The notes beneath the pieces are model-generated. The model ran no database searches. It worked only from the letters and a program-made list of their open reading frames with translations, and was not told the origin of the DNA. Shown one piece after another: positions 43,367 through 52,144 of a DNA stretch of 64,000 nt (position 1 is the stretch's first letter; every line of letters begins with the position of its first letter). Location: positions 62,001 through 126,000 of the forward strand of contig JAETRD010000018.1 in NCBI GenBank assembly GCA_021770345.1, written 5' to 3'. The position numbers and the translations under genes are program-made. This DNA comes from Lachnospiraceae bacterium. GTDB lineage: Bacteria > Bacillota > Clostridia > Lachnospirales > Lachnospiraceae.

Positions 43367-46300
43367 CTATTTCCCTTCGGGCTTACCGCCGCTCTTTTTC
43401 GCCTGCAGCAGGAAATATGCCGCTACCAGCACTGCTGCCAGCACCAGAAGAATCCATATGACAGGGCTTACGCCGCCCTCCTGCTTTTCATCCGCCGCAG
43501 GTATATCTCCGGCGTCTGTCTCCGGCGCTTCCGGTACAAGCTTCGCAAGCACTTCCGTTCTCATTTCCGCATTGCACACCGTGCAGAAATAAGTCGCCAC
43601 ACCTTCCGCCGTCTCGGTCGGAGCCGTGGTAATCACACTCTCGCCCTCCTCATGCTTTCCGTAACCGACTGCAAACGGGCTGAGCGTACTTGTAAGGACA
43701 AGTCCCTCTTCCGTCACTTCCGTCTCTAACTGCTCCACGGTTCCGTCCTCTTTCACATGAAGCACTGCAAAGTGATAATCCTTATAATTCTCCTTCGTCA
43801 CGTTTCCCGGCAATGAAAGTATAAACGTAGTCATGCGGTCATGCACCGCCGTCTCCTTTCCTCCCTTCACCTGAATCAGGTCGACATTGACATAGACCAC
43901 CTGCATGTTTTTAAACGCGTCTTTGTACTGTCCTTCCACGCCTTTTTTGAGAACGTCACGGTCCTCCTTCGAGATCTCCGTTGTCCGAAGCTCCATTCCG
44001 TCCGGAAGCGTTTCCCCGGCAGATGCCTTAAGCGGAGCTTTCCCCTCTGAAGTCTGCTGCGTCCCTTTGGCAGTCGTATTTTTCTGCTGTGGACGCCGCG
44101 CAGGCGTTTTCTGCGAGCCACCGGAAGCATTCGCTCCGTCCCCCTGCGTCTGTGTGCCCGAATCGTTATTTCCCGGCGGGTTCGGTCCCGGCGGATTCGG
44201 TCCCGGCGGGTTCGGATTTTCGGTATCCTCCGTATCCTCCGTATCTTCGGTGTCCTCCGTATCTTCGGTATCTTCGGTATCCTCCGTGTCCTCAGTGTCT
44301 TCGGTATCGTCCGGCTTCGGAAGTTTATCCGTCTTCTTTCCGGCCGAGAGCACCGCGCCGCAGCCTTTACAGCAGATATCTCCCGTATATCCTTCCTCCG
44401 TCACCGTCGCTTCCTTTACATTCCGAAGCTCGGTTCCGCCTGTATGGTTTTCCGGATCTTTGCTGCCGTATTCCTGCCCGCAGGTCTCGCAGACCGCTTT
44501 GCTCTTGCAGGTTGCCTCTCCGCCGTGATGTCCCTTTGCGGAGCCCGCATCCGTCTTCGTATCTGTTGCGCCGCACCCGTATGCACAGACTGCCGTCTTC
44601 GTTCCGTCCTCGGTACAGGTCGCGTTGTTGTCCGATTTATAATCGGCAAAGCTGTGACCGTCCGGATTGATTTTCCCGTATTCCACGCCGCAGATCTCGC
44701 AGACCGCTCTCTTCTTACAGGTCGCCGTACCGCCGCTGTGCGTATGCTGCAAATATTCCGCGGCGCCGATATCAGGCGCGCTGCCCTCCGTATTTCGATT
44801 TCCGAAGAAATCAAGATCATAGCGCACACCGCCAACCCGCGGGAAATTCGTTCCCATCACATATTTGATGGACTCTTCCCTGTTCTGCTGATCCATCGCC
44901 TCCGAAATTATGGTTCCCCAGCCGCCCTGGTACTGCTCCTCAAGCTTGCTCGGCGAAAGGCTTCTGCCGTCAAAAACATCACAGGAACCGGTCGTATCTC
45001 CCGTCGCGAAATATGCGATTGCCTCCTCAAGCGTGACTCCCTTATCGATGACCGGCGCCCCGGACGCAAGCTGATAACCCGCCAGCTCCTCCGCGCTTCC
45101 GGTCCGCGGGACGGACGTATCGTTCGTCTCCGGTGCACTGCCCGCGCCCACAAGCACGCTTGCCGTATCCGCAATCACAACGGGATTTACCTCCTCAGCC
45201 GGCGGCTGTATTCCTCCGACCCAGGCATTGTTGTACAGGTTGATCACCGCTTTTATATTGGCCGTCTCGCCGCCGTACATCGTCGTCTGCGACGCCGGAT
45301 AGCAGAACAGATTGTTAAACACATAAAAGTCCTTGACGCCGCGCCCTTTATTTTGATTCCGGCCTGTGTTGGAAAGATAGAACAACCCCTTTCCAACCGC
45401 GTTTTGCGAGTAAATCGTATTGTTGTAGAGCATCGTTCCCATCGGAAGCCCCTGCGCAAACTCAAACGCCTTGTCGCAGTCGTTCTGGCTCACATTATAG
45501 CGCACGGTGACCGCCGTCTGCGGGTATCCGCCCATGATCAGCATAAATCCGCCCTCATTGTTATGGCTGTAATTATACTGCATCAGCGAATAGGAGGAGG
45601 CGTGATCACAGTCTAAGCCCTGTCCGTCCTGCACACTGTGCGTATCGTAGGTCTCATTGTACTGAATCACCGTGTTCGCCGCCTGGAACGGCCAGATTGC
45701 CACGTTGTAGCCCGTATTCTGATAGCGGCAGTCGCGCGCTAAGTTGTGCTCGATCAGCGTGCCGTCCGTATCACGCGTCGTGATTCCGTCCCCGCCGATT
45801 TTTTCGAGATAATTTCCCCGCAGAACCACATTCGTGGACGGGTACCAGTTCACCGGTTTTGCTCCGTCATTGCCCAGCCACTGATTACACCATGCCGAGC
45901 TGACAAGCTTGATGCCGGAGCGGTCCACATTCCGTATCGTACATCCCTCGATGAGCACGTCGTCATATTTTGTCGGCACGCCGGAGAGCTGCATATTCGT
46001 CACGGTCGCCTGCACGTCAAAGAAAATTCCGCCGTTCCACTTTACGTTATTATTTCCGTTGACGTCGTGGATATAGCAGTTTTTGATGTGGATTCCCGAC
46101 ACCACGCCGAAATCTTTCGCCGATACATTGATGGCGCGCAGATTCGTCTCCGTATTGTTATTTCCATTCAGCGTAAACACGCTCTTATACTTCGGCGAAG
46201 TATTCGTGATCTCCAGGTTCTGAATCGTGATGTACTGCTGATTGTACAGGGAAACCACATTCTCAACCACGCCGCCTCCGTCTAAGCGCGGCAGTTCTCC

Positions 46301-49300
46301 CTCTCCGTACGCGTCAACCGTAATCGGGCTCTCGGCACTTCCCATGCCGGAAAATGCAAACTGCTGACCCGCAAAGACGCTTCCACGCTTTAAGTAGATG
46401 CCGCTTCCCGGCGCAAGCACGACACCTTCCCTGGCAAGCGGCGCAAAGCTCTTCCACGGGCGCTCCATCGTCCCGGGATTCGCATCGTCTCCGCCTGCGG
46501 AATCAATGTAATAGCCGCGCGCGCCGGACGGTTCGGATGACTCAAACACCACCGCCACCGTGAGTGTACCCTTCTGTCCGGACGGTACGGTAAATTTATT
46601 GTCCGTCACAACAATCTGTGCATTCTCTTCGATATAGCATTTCGCCAGCCGGTACCCCGCCTTCGCAGACGCAGTGACGATAATCTCGTCTCCCTCCACC
46701 GCAGAATACGCGCTGAGTTCCGCAATGCCGCTCTTACGCTCCACGTCCTCGGTGTCCGCGCCGTTCTCGCGCAGCAGCACCTTCACGCCGATCGCCGTCT
46801 TTTCTGGCATGCGCTCCACCATAAAATTGTCAAAGCACACCTTGCTGCCGTATGTCATATTGTAAAGCCCCGCCGCGCTGCCGATCGGCCAGTCATCCTG
46901 CGACGTGTAGCTCAAAATCTCTTTTCCGTCCGCGAAAAACGTCACCGTATTTCCCACAACCTCAAGCGCGACATGGATCTTTTTCGTGTCAAATGTAAAC
47001 ACCTTTCTGGCAAGCTCCACACTCGTCGCATCAGAGCCTGCCGGAGCGGACTTAAACAACACCGTACTTCCGTTCAGCACAAGCACATAGCGTCCGTTCG
47101 GGGAATCGTCCGCCCCCCGGAACGCGATCTGCATCGTTCCGGCCGCCGTATCCTGCTTCCAGATATCCGCGGAAATCCGATAGCCTTCCTCCGGTTTTAA
47201 GCCGGAGAAGATATCCTTATTCAAAAGAAGATAGTTGGCGCCGCCGCTCTTTGCATCGAGCGTCAGAATCCCGTCTTTCTGTACCGCTCCCGCCGCCGCG
47301 CCGACGGTCTTATAAGCGGGATCAAGAGACGCCGCGCCGAAATCATCGTAAAACAGCTCAAACCGCCCCGGCACCCTGGTCTTAAAATGCGCGACCACGG
47401 TGACATTCCCCGTCTTGCTGTTGAACACAAAGCTGTTGTCCGCGATCGGCAGATGGCCGTCCGTGCTCGTTCCGTCTTCCTTGAAGGACTCATAACGGTC
47501 AAATACATACCCGTGCTTCGGGGAAGCCGTAAGCGTCACGCGGTCCCCCTCATAGCCGCTCATGACATTTGCGGTCAGCGTGCCTCCCGTGGTATCGTTC
47601 ATTTTTCCGTCTGTCGCCGAGACAAGCTTTACCGTGTACTCCGGTCCGCTCTGCTGCTCGTCCGTCGTGATATCCAGGTTGGAAATGCCAAAATCCTGCG
47701 CCGGATATTCCCCTGCAACCGCAAAATATCCTTTCTGCATCGCCCCGATCTTTGCATCTGTCACCTGCACAACGGGCGTCTGTCCGCCGTTAATATAAAC
47801 CTTTATCGTATTATCCGCGACATCGATGTCCACCGCATAGGTTTTTCCCAGTGTAAACGCATAATTCCCCTGCGCTAATTTTGTTGCGTTCGTGTCGCTG
47901 TTATTGCCTGTCGCCGTCTGAATCGCGACAGCCCCGTTCTTCGTGTCAAGTCTTACCTCAAGACGCTCTCCCGACGAATTGTAAAGCGGATTTTCCATTT
48001 TAAACGCGGCCTTCACGCTGGCGTTTGTGTGCCCGGCATTCAACGTCATATCCATCCGTATCCGGAAATTTTTCGCGCTGACCATGTCCACAAGACTCAT
48101 GGCGTTGCACTTGCCGCTTCCTTTGATTGTCGCCGTATTATCGGCAAATGCGACGCTGCTGCTCGCGTTTGCCGTCTGCGTTTTCCACTTGCTGCCGTTT
48201 GCAAAATCATCCTGTGCAAGCACACGGCCAAGCGCGTCAATATGTGTAACCGAATCCGGAGTGTCCCCCCCTCCGCCGGTCTCGTCAGACGTAATCTTTA
48301 AATTTGAAATCTCCCAATTCTGATTTGCATATTGTCCCGCAACTGCAAAGTACCCCTGCGCCATACTTCCGACGATTGCGTTTGTGTATGTCGTTCCGAC
48401 CTGCACGCCGTCTATATATACGGAAACGCTGTTATTCGCACTGTCCACCAGAATATCCAGACCAAAACTCTGATTCTGTGTCCATGTAAAACTGCCATAC
48501 TCAGATGTGACACTCTGCGCACCCGCCTGTCCCGTTACTTTTTGCAGATGAATCTTTTTCTGGCTCATCTGAACCCGCACCTGCAGGTATTCGCCTGTGC
48601 ATGTCTGATCTGCGCACTTAAATCCCATCTTTAAATCCGCAGCCTGCCCTGCGGCCATCAGCGGAGTCACATCCATCGAAATCAGAAATTTATCGACATC
48701 GATCTTTCCCTTGTTCCATACGGCGCCGTTAAACGGTCCGCTTCCGCTGATCGCAAGTTTCCCGCTCGCAATCGAAGCCGCCCCGATACAATTCCACTTG
48801 CTGTCATCCGCAAACCCTTCCGCAAGCGTGTTTGCAAGCGGCGTGATATGCGTTGCCGCCCGCTCAATTCCAAAGGTTGACACCGGCTCCTCCGTCGTCT
48901 CGGTTTCTTCCGGGTCCTCCGTTGTCTCCGGTTTTTTCGTCTCCGTCGATTCCGGTTTTTCCGTCGTCTCGGTTTCTTCCGGCTTCTCCGTTGCCTCCGG
49001 TTTCTGCGTCTCCGTCGATTCCGGCTTCTCCGTTGCCTCCGGTTTCTGTGTCTCTGTAGATTCCGGTTTTTCCGTCTCCGTTGTCTCCGGTTCCTGTGTC
49101 TCCGTCGATTCCGGTTTCTGCGTCTCTGTAGACTCCGGTTTCTGCGTCTCCGTCGATTCCGGTTTTTGTGTCGTCTCCGGCACCTCCATAGACTCCGGTT
49201 CTTCCGATGTCTTTGCTCCCGTCTCCGGTTCTTTGATTTCCGCAGACCCTTGCTGCACCGTTCCCGGCAGATCTTCTTTCAGCTCCGTACTCCACGCCGT

Positions 49301-49366
49301 CGTTCCGGTCTGAAATACAAGCAGAAAGCACAACATCAGGCAGGCAATCCGTCTTACCTTTTTCAT
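43367..49366 (-). CDS. Giant cell-surface beta-helix protein with C-terminal membrane anchor
   Basis: About 1,999 residues; ATG at 49366 is 9 bases from GGAGG (an ATG 3 codons earlier abuts it). Signal peptide to about 30. Residues about 35-165 are a Glu/Thr/Pro-rich stalk of TExxKPESTETQ-type repeats. Two related lectin-like (LamG/concanavalin-type) domains follow (about 170-365 and 375-590), then a Gly/Tyr bacterial repeat unit, a third lectin-like domain (about 685-860), and a second such unit. From about 955 (YYIDSAGGDDANPGT) to 1400 is a right-handed parallel beta-helix of pectate-lyase-like type with many N-x-x-Y turns. Then come Cys-rich GG-x-ATCKxxAVCExCGxEYG repeats, a (TED)n run, a PPGPN stretch, and a membrane helix with basic tail at the end, with no LPxTG. 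It probably binds or cuts a glycan at the surface. Confidence 0.85.
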   Translation of the reverse strand: MKKVRRIACLMLCFLLVFQTGTTAWSTELKEDLPGTVQQGSAEIKEPETGAKTSEEPESMEVPETTQKPESTETQKPESTETQKPESTETQEPETTETEKPESTETQKPEATEKPESTETQKPEATEKPEETETTEKPESTETKKPETTEDPEETETTEEPVSTFGIERAATHITPLANTLAEGFADDSKWNCIGAASIASGKLAISGSGPFNGAVWNKGKIDVDKFLISMDVTPLMAAGQAADLKMGFKCADQTCTGEYLQVRVQMSQKKIHLQKVTGQAGAQSVTSEYGSFTWTQNQSFGLDILVDSANNSVSVYIDGVQVGTTYTNAIVGSMAQGYFAVAGQYANQNWEISNLKITSDETGGGGDTPDSVTHIDALGRVLAQDDFANGSKWKTQTANASSSVAFADNTATIKGSGKCNAMSLVDMVSAKNFRIRMDMTLNAGHTNASVKAAFKMENPLYNSSGERLEVRLDTKNGAVAIQTATGNNSDTNATKLAQGNYAFTLGKTYAVDIDVADNTIKVYINGGQTPVVQVTDAKIGAMQKGYFAVAGEYPAQDFGISNLDITTDEQQSGPEYTVKLVSATDGKMNDTTGGTLTANVMSGYEGDRVTLTASPKHGYVFDRYESFKEDGTSTDGHLPIADNSFVFNSKTGNVTVVAHFKTRVPGRFELFYDDFGAASLDPAYKTVGAAAGAVQKDGILTLDAKSGGANYLLLNKDIFSGLKPEEGYRISADIWKQDTAAGTMQIAFRGADDSPNGRYVLVLNGSTVLFKSAPAGSDATSVELARKVFTFDTKKIHVALEVVGNTVTFFADGKEILSYTSQDDWPIGSAAGLYNMTYGSKVCFDNFMVERMPEKTAIGVKVLLRENGADTEDVERKSGIAELSAYSAVEGDEIIVTASAKAGYRLAKCYIEENAQIVVTDNKFTVPSGQKGTLTVAVVFESSEPSGARGYYIDSAGGDDANPGTMERPWKSFAPLAREGVVLAPGSGIYLKRGSVFAGQQFAFSGMGSAESPITVDAYGEGELPRLDGGGVVENVVSLYNQQYITIQNLEITNTSPKYKSVFTLNGNNNTETNLRAINVSAKDFGVVSGIHIKNCYIHDVNGNNNVKWNGGIFFDVQATVTNMQLSGVPTKYDDVLIEGCTIRNVDRSGIKLVSSAWCNQWLGNDGAKPVNWYPSTNVVLRGNYLEKIGGDGITTRDTDGTLIEHNLARDCRYQNTGYNVAIWPFQAANTVIQYNETYDTHSVQDGQGLDCDHASSYSLMQYNYSHNNEGGFMLIMGGYPQTAVTVRYNVSQNDCDKAFEFAQGLPMGTMLYNNTIYSQNAVGKGLFYLSNTGRNQNKGRGVKDFYVFNNLFCYPASQTTMYGGETANIKAVINLYNNAWVGGIQPPAEEVNPVVIADTASVLVGAGSAPETNDTSVPRTGSAEELAGYQLASGAPVIDKGVTLEEAIAYFATGDTTGSCDVFDGRSLSPSKLEEQYQGGWGTIISEAMDQQNREESIKYVMGTNFPRVGGVRYDLDFFGNRNTEGSAPDIGAAEYLQHTHSGGTATCKKRAVCEICGVEYGKINPDGHSFADYKSDNNATCTEDGTKTAVCAYGCGATDTKTDAGSAKGHHGGEATCKSKAVCETCGQEYGSKDPENHTGGTELRNVKEATVTEEGYTGDICCKGCGAVLSAGKKTDKLPKPDDTEDTEDTEDTEDTEDTEDTEDTEDTEDTENPNPPGPNPPGPNPPGNNDSGTQTQGDGANASGGSQKTPARRPQQKNTTAKGTQQTSEGKAPLKASAGETLPDGMELRTTEISKEDRDVLKKGVEGQYKDAFKNMQVVYVNVDLIQVKGGKETAVHDRMTTFILSLPGNVTKENYKDYHFAVLHVKEDGTVEQLETEVTEEGLVLTSTLSPFAVGYGKHEEGESVITTAPTETAEGVATYFCTVCNAEMRTEVLAKLVPEAPETDAGDIPAADEKQEGGVSPVIWILLVLAAVLVAAYFLLQAKKSGGKPEGK
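44218..44310 (-). repeat. Tandem 9-base coding repeat (Thr-Glu-Asp run)
   Basis: About ten near-identical 9-base units inside the surface protein encode repeated T-E-D, followed on the protein by a P-G-P-N-P stretch. Synonymous changes among units argue for selection on the protein, but the length may vary by slippage. Confidence 0.85.
48885..49190 (-). repeat. Degenerate stalk repeats (KPESTET-type)
   Basis: DNA repeats of about 21-30 bases encode the stalk next to the signal peptide of the surface protein: KPESTETQ, KPEATE, KPEETETTE and variants. Unit length differs from copy to copy, so expansions and contractions are likely among strains. Confidence 0.85.
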
Positions 49367-49399
49367 TTTCCGCATCCTCCTTCCCCAAAAACTATTCCG

Positions 49400-50191
49400 T
49401 TACATTTCCTCTTCCCGTAAATCCAAAATTTCACTTTTGTATATTCTGTCGCCGAGCTCCTGCGTCAGCATACCTGCCGCATATTGCTCCGCCACGGCTC
49501 CCTGCACCTCGTCAAAAGGCTGGTACGTTCCTTCCCCGCGGTTTTTGCAAAACGCCTCCCACTCCATGCCGTACTCGTCCGTCCAGCCGTACCGCTCTCC
49601 CGCAGGGAGCTCTAAGAGCACGGCGGCAAGCGCCTCGTTCTGCTCGGAGAGCGTCCGCAGATTGTACGGACCCAAAACAATCTCTTCCTCATATGCCACC
49701 CTGGAATCGGCCCAGGCCGTCACGTCAGCCGTAATCTCTCCGAATTCCCAGTAGTCTTCCAAATGCTCCTCATACCATGCGAGAAGTTCCTCCTCCGAGG
49801 CTTCCTGCATGATCGCATCCTTTAAGGCCCTCTCATACTCTCCCATCCGGATGCTGTAATATTGAAATGGCGTATACTCCGTCACTCCGTAAACGACTCC
49901 GCCCGCTTCCTTTGTCTTTGCCCGCTCTTCGTTTACCTCTGAAAGCTCCGCGAGAAACGCCTCGTAGGAAAAAGCGTCTTCCGTCACTCCCTCCTCCCTG
50001 GCCCATTGCTGCAAAACCTTCATGCGGACCGCCTCGTCCGCATCATCGCCGAGCAGCGAGAGTTCCTCCGCGGACACTGCTTCCCCGTTCACATATAAGG
50101 GGGCTTCCCGCACTTCGCCGCAACCCGCGGCAAGCAATATCCACACGGCAAGCACACATCCCGGGCACAAACCTTTCGTCCCTGACCTCAC
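49400..50191 (-). CDS. Lipoprotein of unknown function (PrsA/SurA-like architecture)
   Basis: A 263-residue protein starting with GTG 12 bases after the exporter gene. Lipobox LLAAGC at about 19-24. The N-terminal APLYVNGEAVSAEELSLLG and the helical, Glu-rich body (residues 50-150), with a C-terminal EVQGAVAEQYAAGML and IYKSEILDLREEEM, resemble the chaperone parts of PrsA/SurA-type foldases. I see no parvulin catalytic domain. Its gene directly precedes the giant surface protein (33 bases), so it may help that protein fold or anchor. Function is inferred. Confidence 0.55.
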   Translation of the reverse strand: MRSGTKGLCPGCVLAVWILLAAGCGEVREAPLYVNGEAVSAEELSLLGDDADEAVRMKVLQQWAREEGVTEDAFSYEAFLAELSEVNEERAKTKEAGGVVYGVTEYTPFQYYSIRMGEYERALKDAIMQEASEEELLAWYEEHLEDYWEFGEITADVTAWADSRVAYEEEIVLGPYNLRTLSEQNEALAAVLLELPAGERYGWTDEYGMEWEAFCKNRGEGTYQPFDEVQGAVAEQYAAGMLTQELGDRIYKSEILDLREEEM

Positions 50192-50203
50192 ACAAAATCC
50201 CCC

Positions 50204-50992
50204 TCACATATAGCGGTAGATATTAAACACATTGATCACGATAATGACGGCCATAAGTCCGATAAAAAGGCGGTCAACCGTCTTTCCGTCTATCTTTTTA
50301 TTGACTCCGCTCCCCGCAAGCCCGCCCAAAATACCGCAGGCTACCATAAGCAGCAATGTGGAGGGTTTAAATTCCGGCACGTTTCCCTTTACCAGCGTAC
50401 TGATCAGGCTTGAAATCTGTGAAAACATGATGATATAGATCGAATACATCGCAGCCTGTTTTGACTCCATCGAAAACAGGAAGAAAAGTGCCACCAGGTT
50501 AATCGGCCCTCCGCCGATACTCAAAAACGATGAGAGAATCCCCAAAAACACGCCGACCAGAAAAATCACGGCCGTATTTTGAACCTGAAGCGTTTTGATC
50601 CGCGCTTTGTTCACCGTATACAGCAGGGTCCCGACCGTGAGCACCAAAAGCACCGCGGCCTGGACGGCTCCGACACGGCTGGTATCATCCATCCGGGCCA
50701 AAACGCCCTGATAAAGCGATTTCCCGACAAGTCCCCCGACGACCCCGCCGAGTGCGATCACCGTCGCGAACCGTTTATCAAACGTGAACGTATGCTCCGC
50801 CTTCATGTTCTTGTACATCGAGACGACGGACATCGAAAGCACCGTACAGCCTGACAGAAAGGAAACCGTCGTCACCGCAAGGATTCCTGTCGCATCGAGC
50901 ACCGGCTTGATAATGACGCCGCCCCCGATTCCGCAGATTGCTCCCACCGCGGAGGAAAAAAAGCACACAAGAAATATTATGACCGTTTCCAT
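50204..50992 (-). CDS. TauE/SafE-family membrane exporter
   Basis: A 262-residue protein with eight predicted helices. ATG at 50992 follows GGAGGA and overlaps the nagA end by 16 bases. The family signature appears twice: VGAICGIGGGVIIKPVLDA near the N-terminus and SSFLSIGGGPINLVALFF in the second half, plus ILGGLAGSGVNKKIDGK. TauE/SafE proteins are thought to export sulfite, sulfoacetate or other organic anions. Being in an operon with nagA and near an SsuABC-type importer, it may expel an anion made by the pathway. Confidence 0.85.
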   Translation of the reverse strand: METVIIFLVCFFSSAVGAICGIGGGVIIKPVLDATGILAVTTVSFLSGCTVLSMSVVSMYKNMKAEHTFTFDKRFATVIALGGVVGGLVGKSLYQGVLARMDDTSRVGAVQAAVLLVLTVGTLLYTVNKARIKTLQVQNTAVIFLVGVFLGILSSFLSIGGGPINLVALFFLFSMESKQAAMYSIYIIMFSQISSLISTLVKGNVPEFKPSTLLLMVACGILGGLAGSGVNKKIDGKTVDRLFIGLMAVIIVINVFNIYRYM

Positions 50993-52131
50993 CGTTCTCC
51001 TCCGATCCATACCTCCGCCGGCGCATTGTGCTCGTCGAGCAGTACCAGATCCGCATCCTTTCCGTCCGCGATGGAACCCTTCTCCTCAAATACGCCGATC
51101 AGTCTGGCCGGATTTTCCGTCAGCATCGGCAACACCTTCTCCAAAGGCAGCCCCGTGTAGGAGAGCATATTTACAAGCGCCTTATCCTGCGTCAGCGTGC
51201 TTCCGGCCCGCACACCGGTATCCGCAAGCTTTGCGTCCCCGTCCTCCACGACAACCTGATTGACGCCGAGATGATAATTCCCGTCCGGCAGACCCGCGGC
51301 CATAATCGAATCCGTGATCAGAACGACGCGGTCCGTCCCTTTTGCTTTTACAATCAGCCGCACCGTACCCGGATGCAGATGGCGCCCGTCACAGATAACC
51401 TCACAGTACACGTCGGACTCAAGCGCCGCACCGAAAATCGCCGGTTCGTGCTGGTGCAAAAGCCGCATCGCATTCCCCGTGTGTGTCACGGCGGCCACGC
51501 CTGCCGCCACCGCGCGCATCGAAGTCGCATAGTCCGCACCGGAATGTCCCATCGCAGCCGCAATCTCAAGCTCCCTCAACGCCGGAATCAATTCCGCCAC
51601 GCCGTCCACCTCCGGCGAGACCGTCATATACCGGATGCAGCCTCCTGCAAGCGCCTGATACTCCGCGGCAAGCCCCGCGTCCCCGGTTCGCAACAGTTCT
51701 TCCGGCATCGCACCTTTATATTCCGATGAGAGAAACGGCCCTTCGAGGTGGATTCCAAGCAAATGCGCGCCGCTGCGCTTCTGCCCGCGAAAACCCAGGC
51801 ACTGCCCGATGCACCACTCCGTCTGCTCCTTTGTATCCGTCAACACCGATGCGAGATAGGACGTCGTCCCGTGCGACGCGAAAAAGTTTCCGATTTTTTC
51901 GTAGCCGTCCGTGTCCGCTCCGTTTACATCGATTCCCATCGCACCGTGTGTGTGAATATCGATAAAGCCGGGTACAAGTTTCCTTCCTTTCGCGTCAAAA
52001 ACTTCCGCACCCGCGCGGATTTCTTTGTCCTCCCCGTAAATCTTCAGCTTTCCGTCCCGGATTCCGATCGTTCCGCGGCAAAATTTATGATCTATGTACA
52101 GTTCCCCGTTCATGATATATGTCTCGTCCAT
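50977..52131 (-). CDS. nagA: N-acetylglucosamine-6-phosphate deacetylase
   Basis: A 384-residue amidohydrolase. Metal and catalytic motifs: GFIDIHTHGAMGID (about 55-68), HLEGPFLS, AAMGHSGAD, THTGNAM and LITDSIMAAGLPDG with the catalytic Asp. It removes acetate from GlcNAc 6-phosphate. It lies 13 bases after the DUF4838-NagB fusion, so deacetylation and deamination are encoded together, leading to fructose 6-phosphate. A phosphorylating GlcNAc kinase or PTS is not in the window. Confidence 0.93.
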   Translation of the reverse strand: MDETYIMNGELYIDHKFCRGTIGIRDGKLKIYGEDKEIRAGAEVFDAKGRKLVPGFIDIHTHGAMGIDVNGADTDGYEKIGNFFASHGTTSYLASVLTDTKEQTEWCIGQCLGFRGQKRSGAHLLGIHLEGPFLSSEYKGAMPEELLRTGDAGLAAEYQALAGGCIRYMTVSPEVDGVAELIPALRELEIAAAMGHSGADYATSMRAVAAGVAAVTHTGNAMRLLHQHEPAIFGAALESDVYCEVICDGRHLHPGTVRLIVKAKGTDRVVLITDSIMAAGLPDGNYHLGVNQVVVEDGDAKLADTGVRAGSTLTQDKALVNMLSYTGLPLEKVLPMLTENPARLIGVFEEKGSIADGKDADLVLLDEHNAPAEVWIGGERWKRS

Positions 52132-52144
52132 GTAAATCCCCCGC

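Noticed and set aside
44218-44310. Possible CRISPR array
   Set aside because: Units are 9 bases, without spacers, and encode a Thr-Glu-Asp run in frame.
44444-45616. A 390-codon open frame on the plus strand within the surface gene
   Set aside because: It is an antisense shadow of the beta-helix region, and its product is a basic low-complexity protein.
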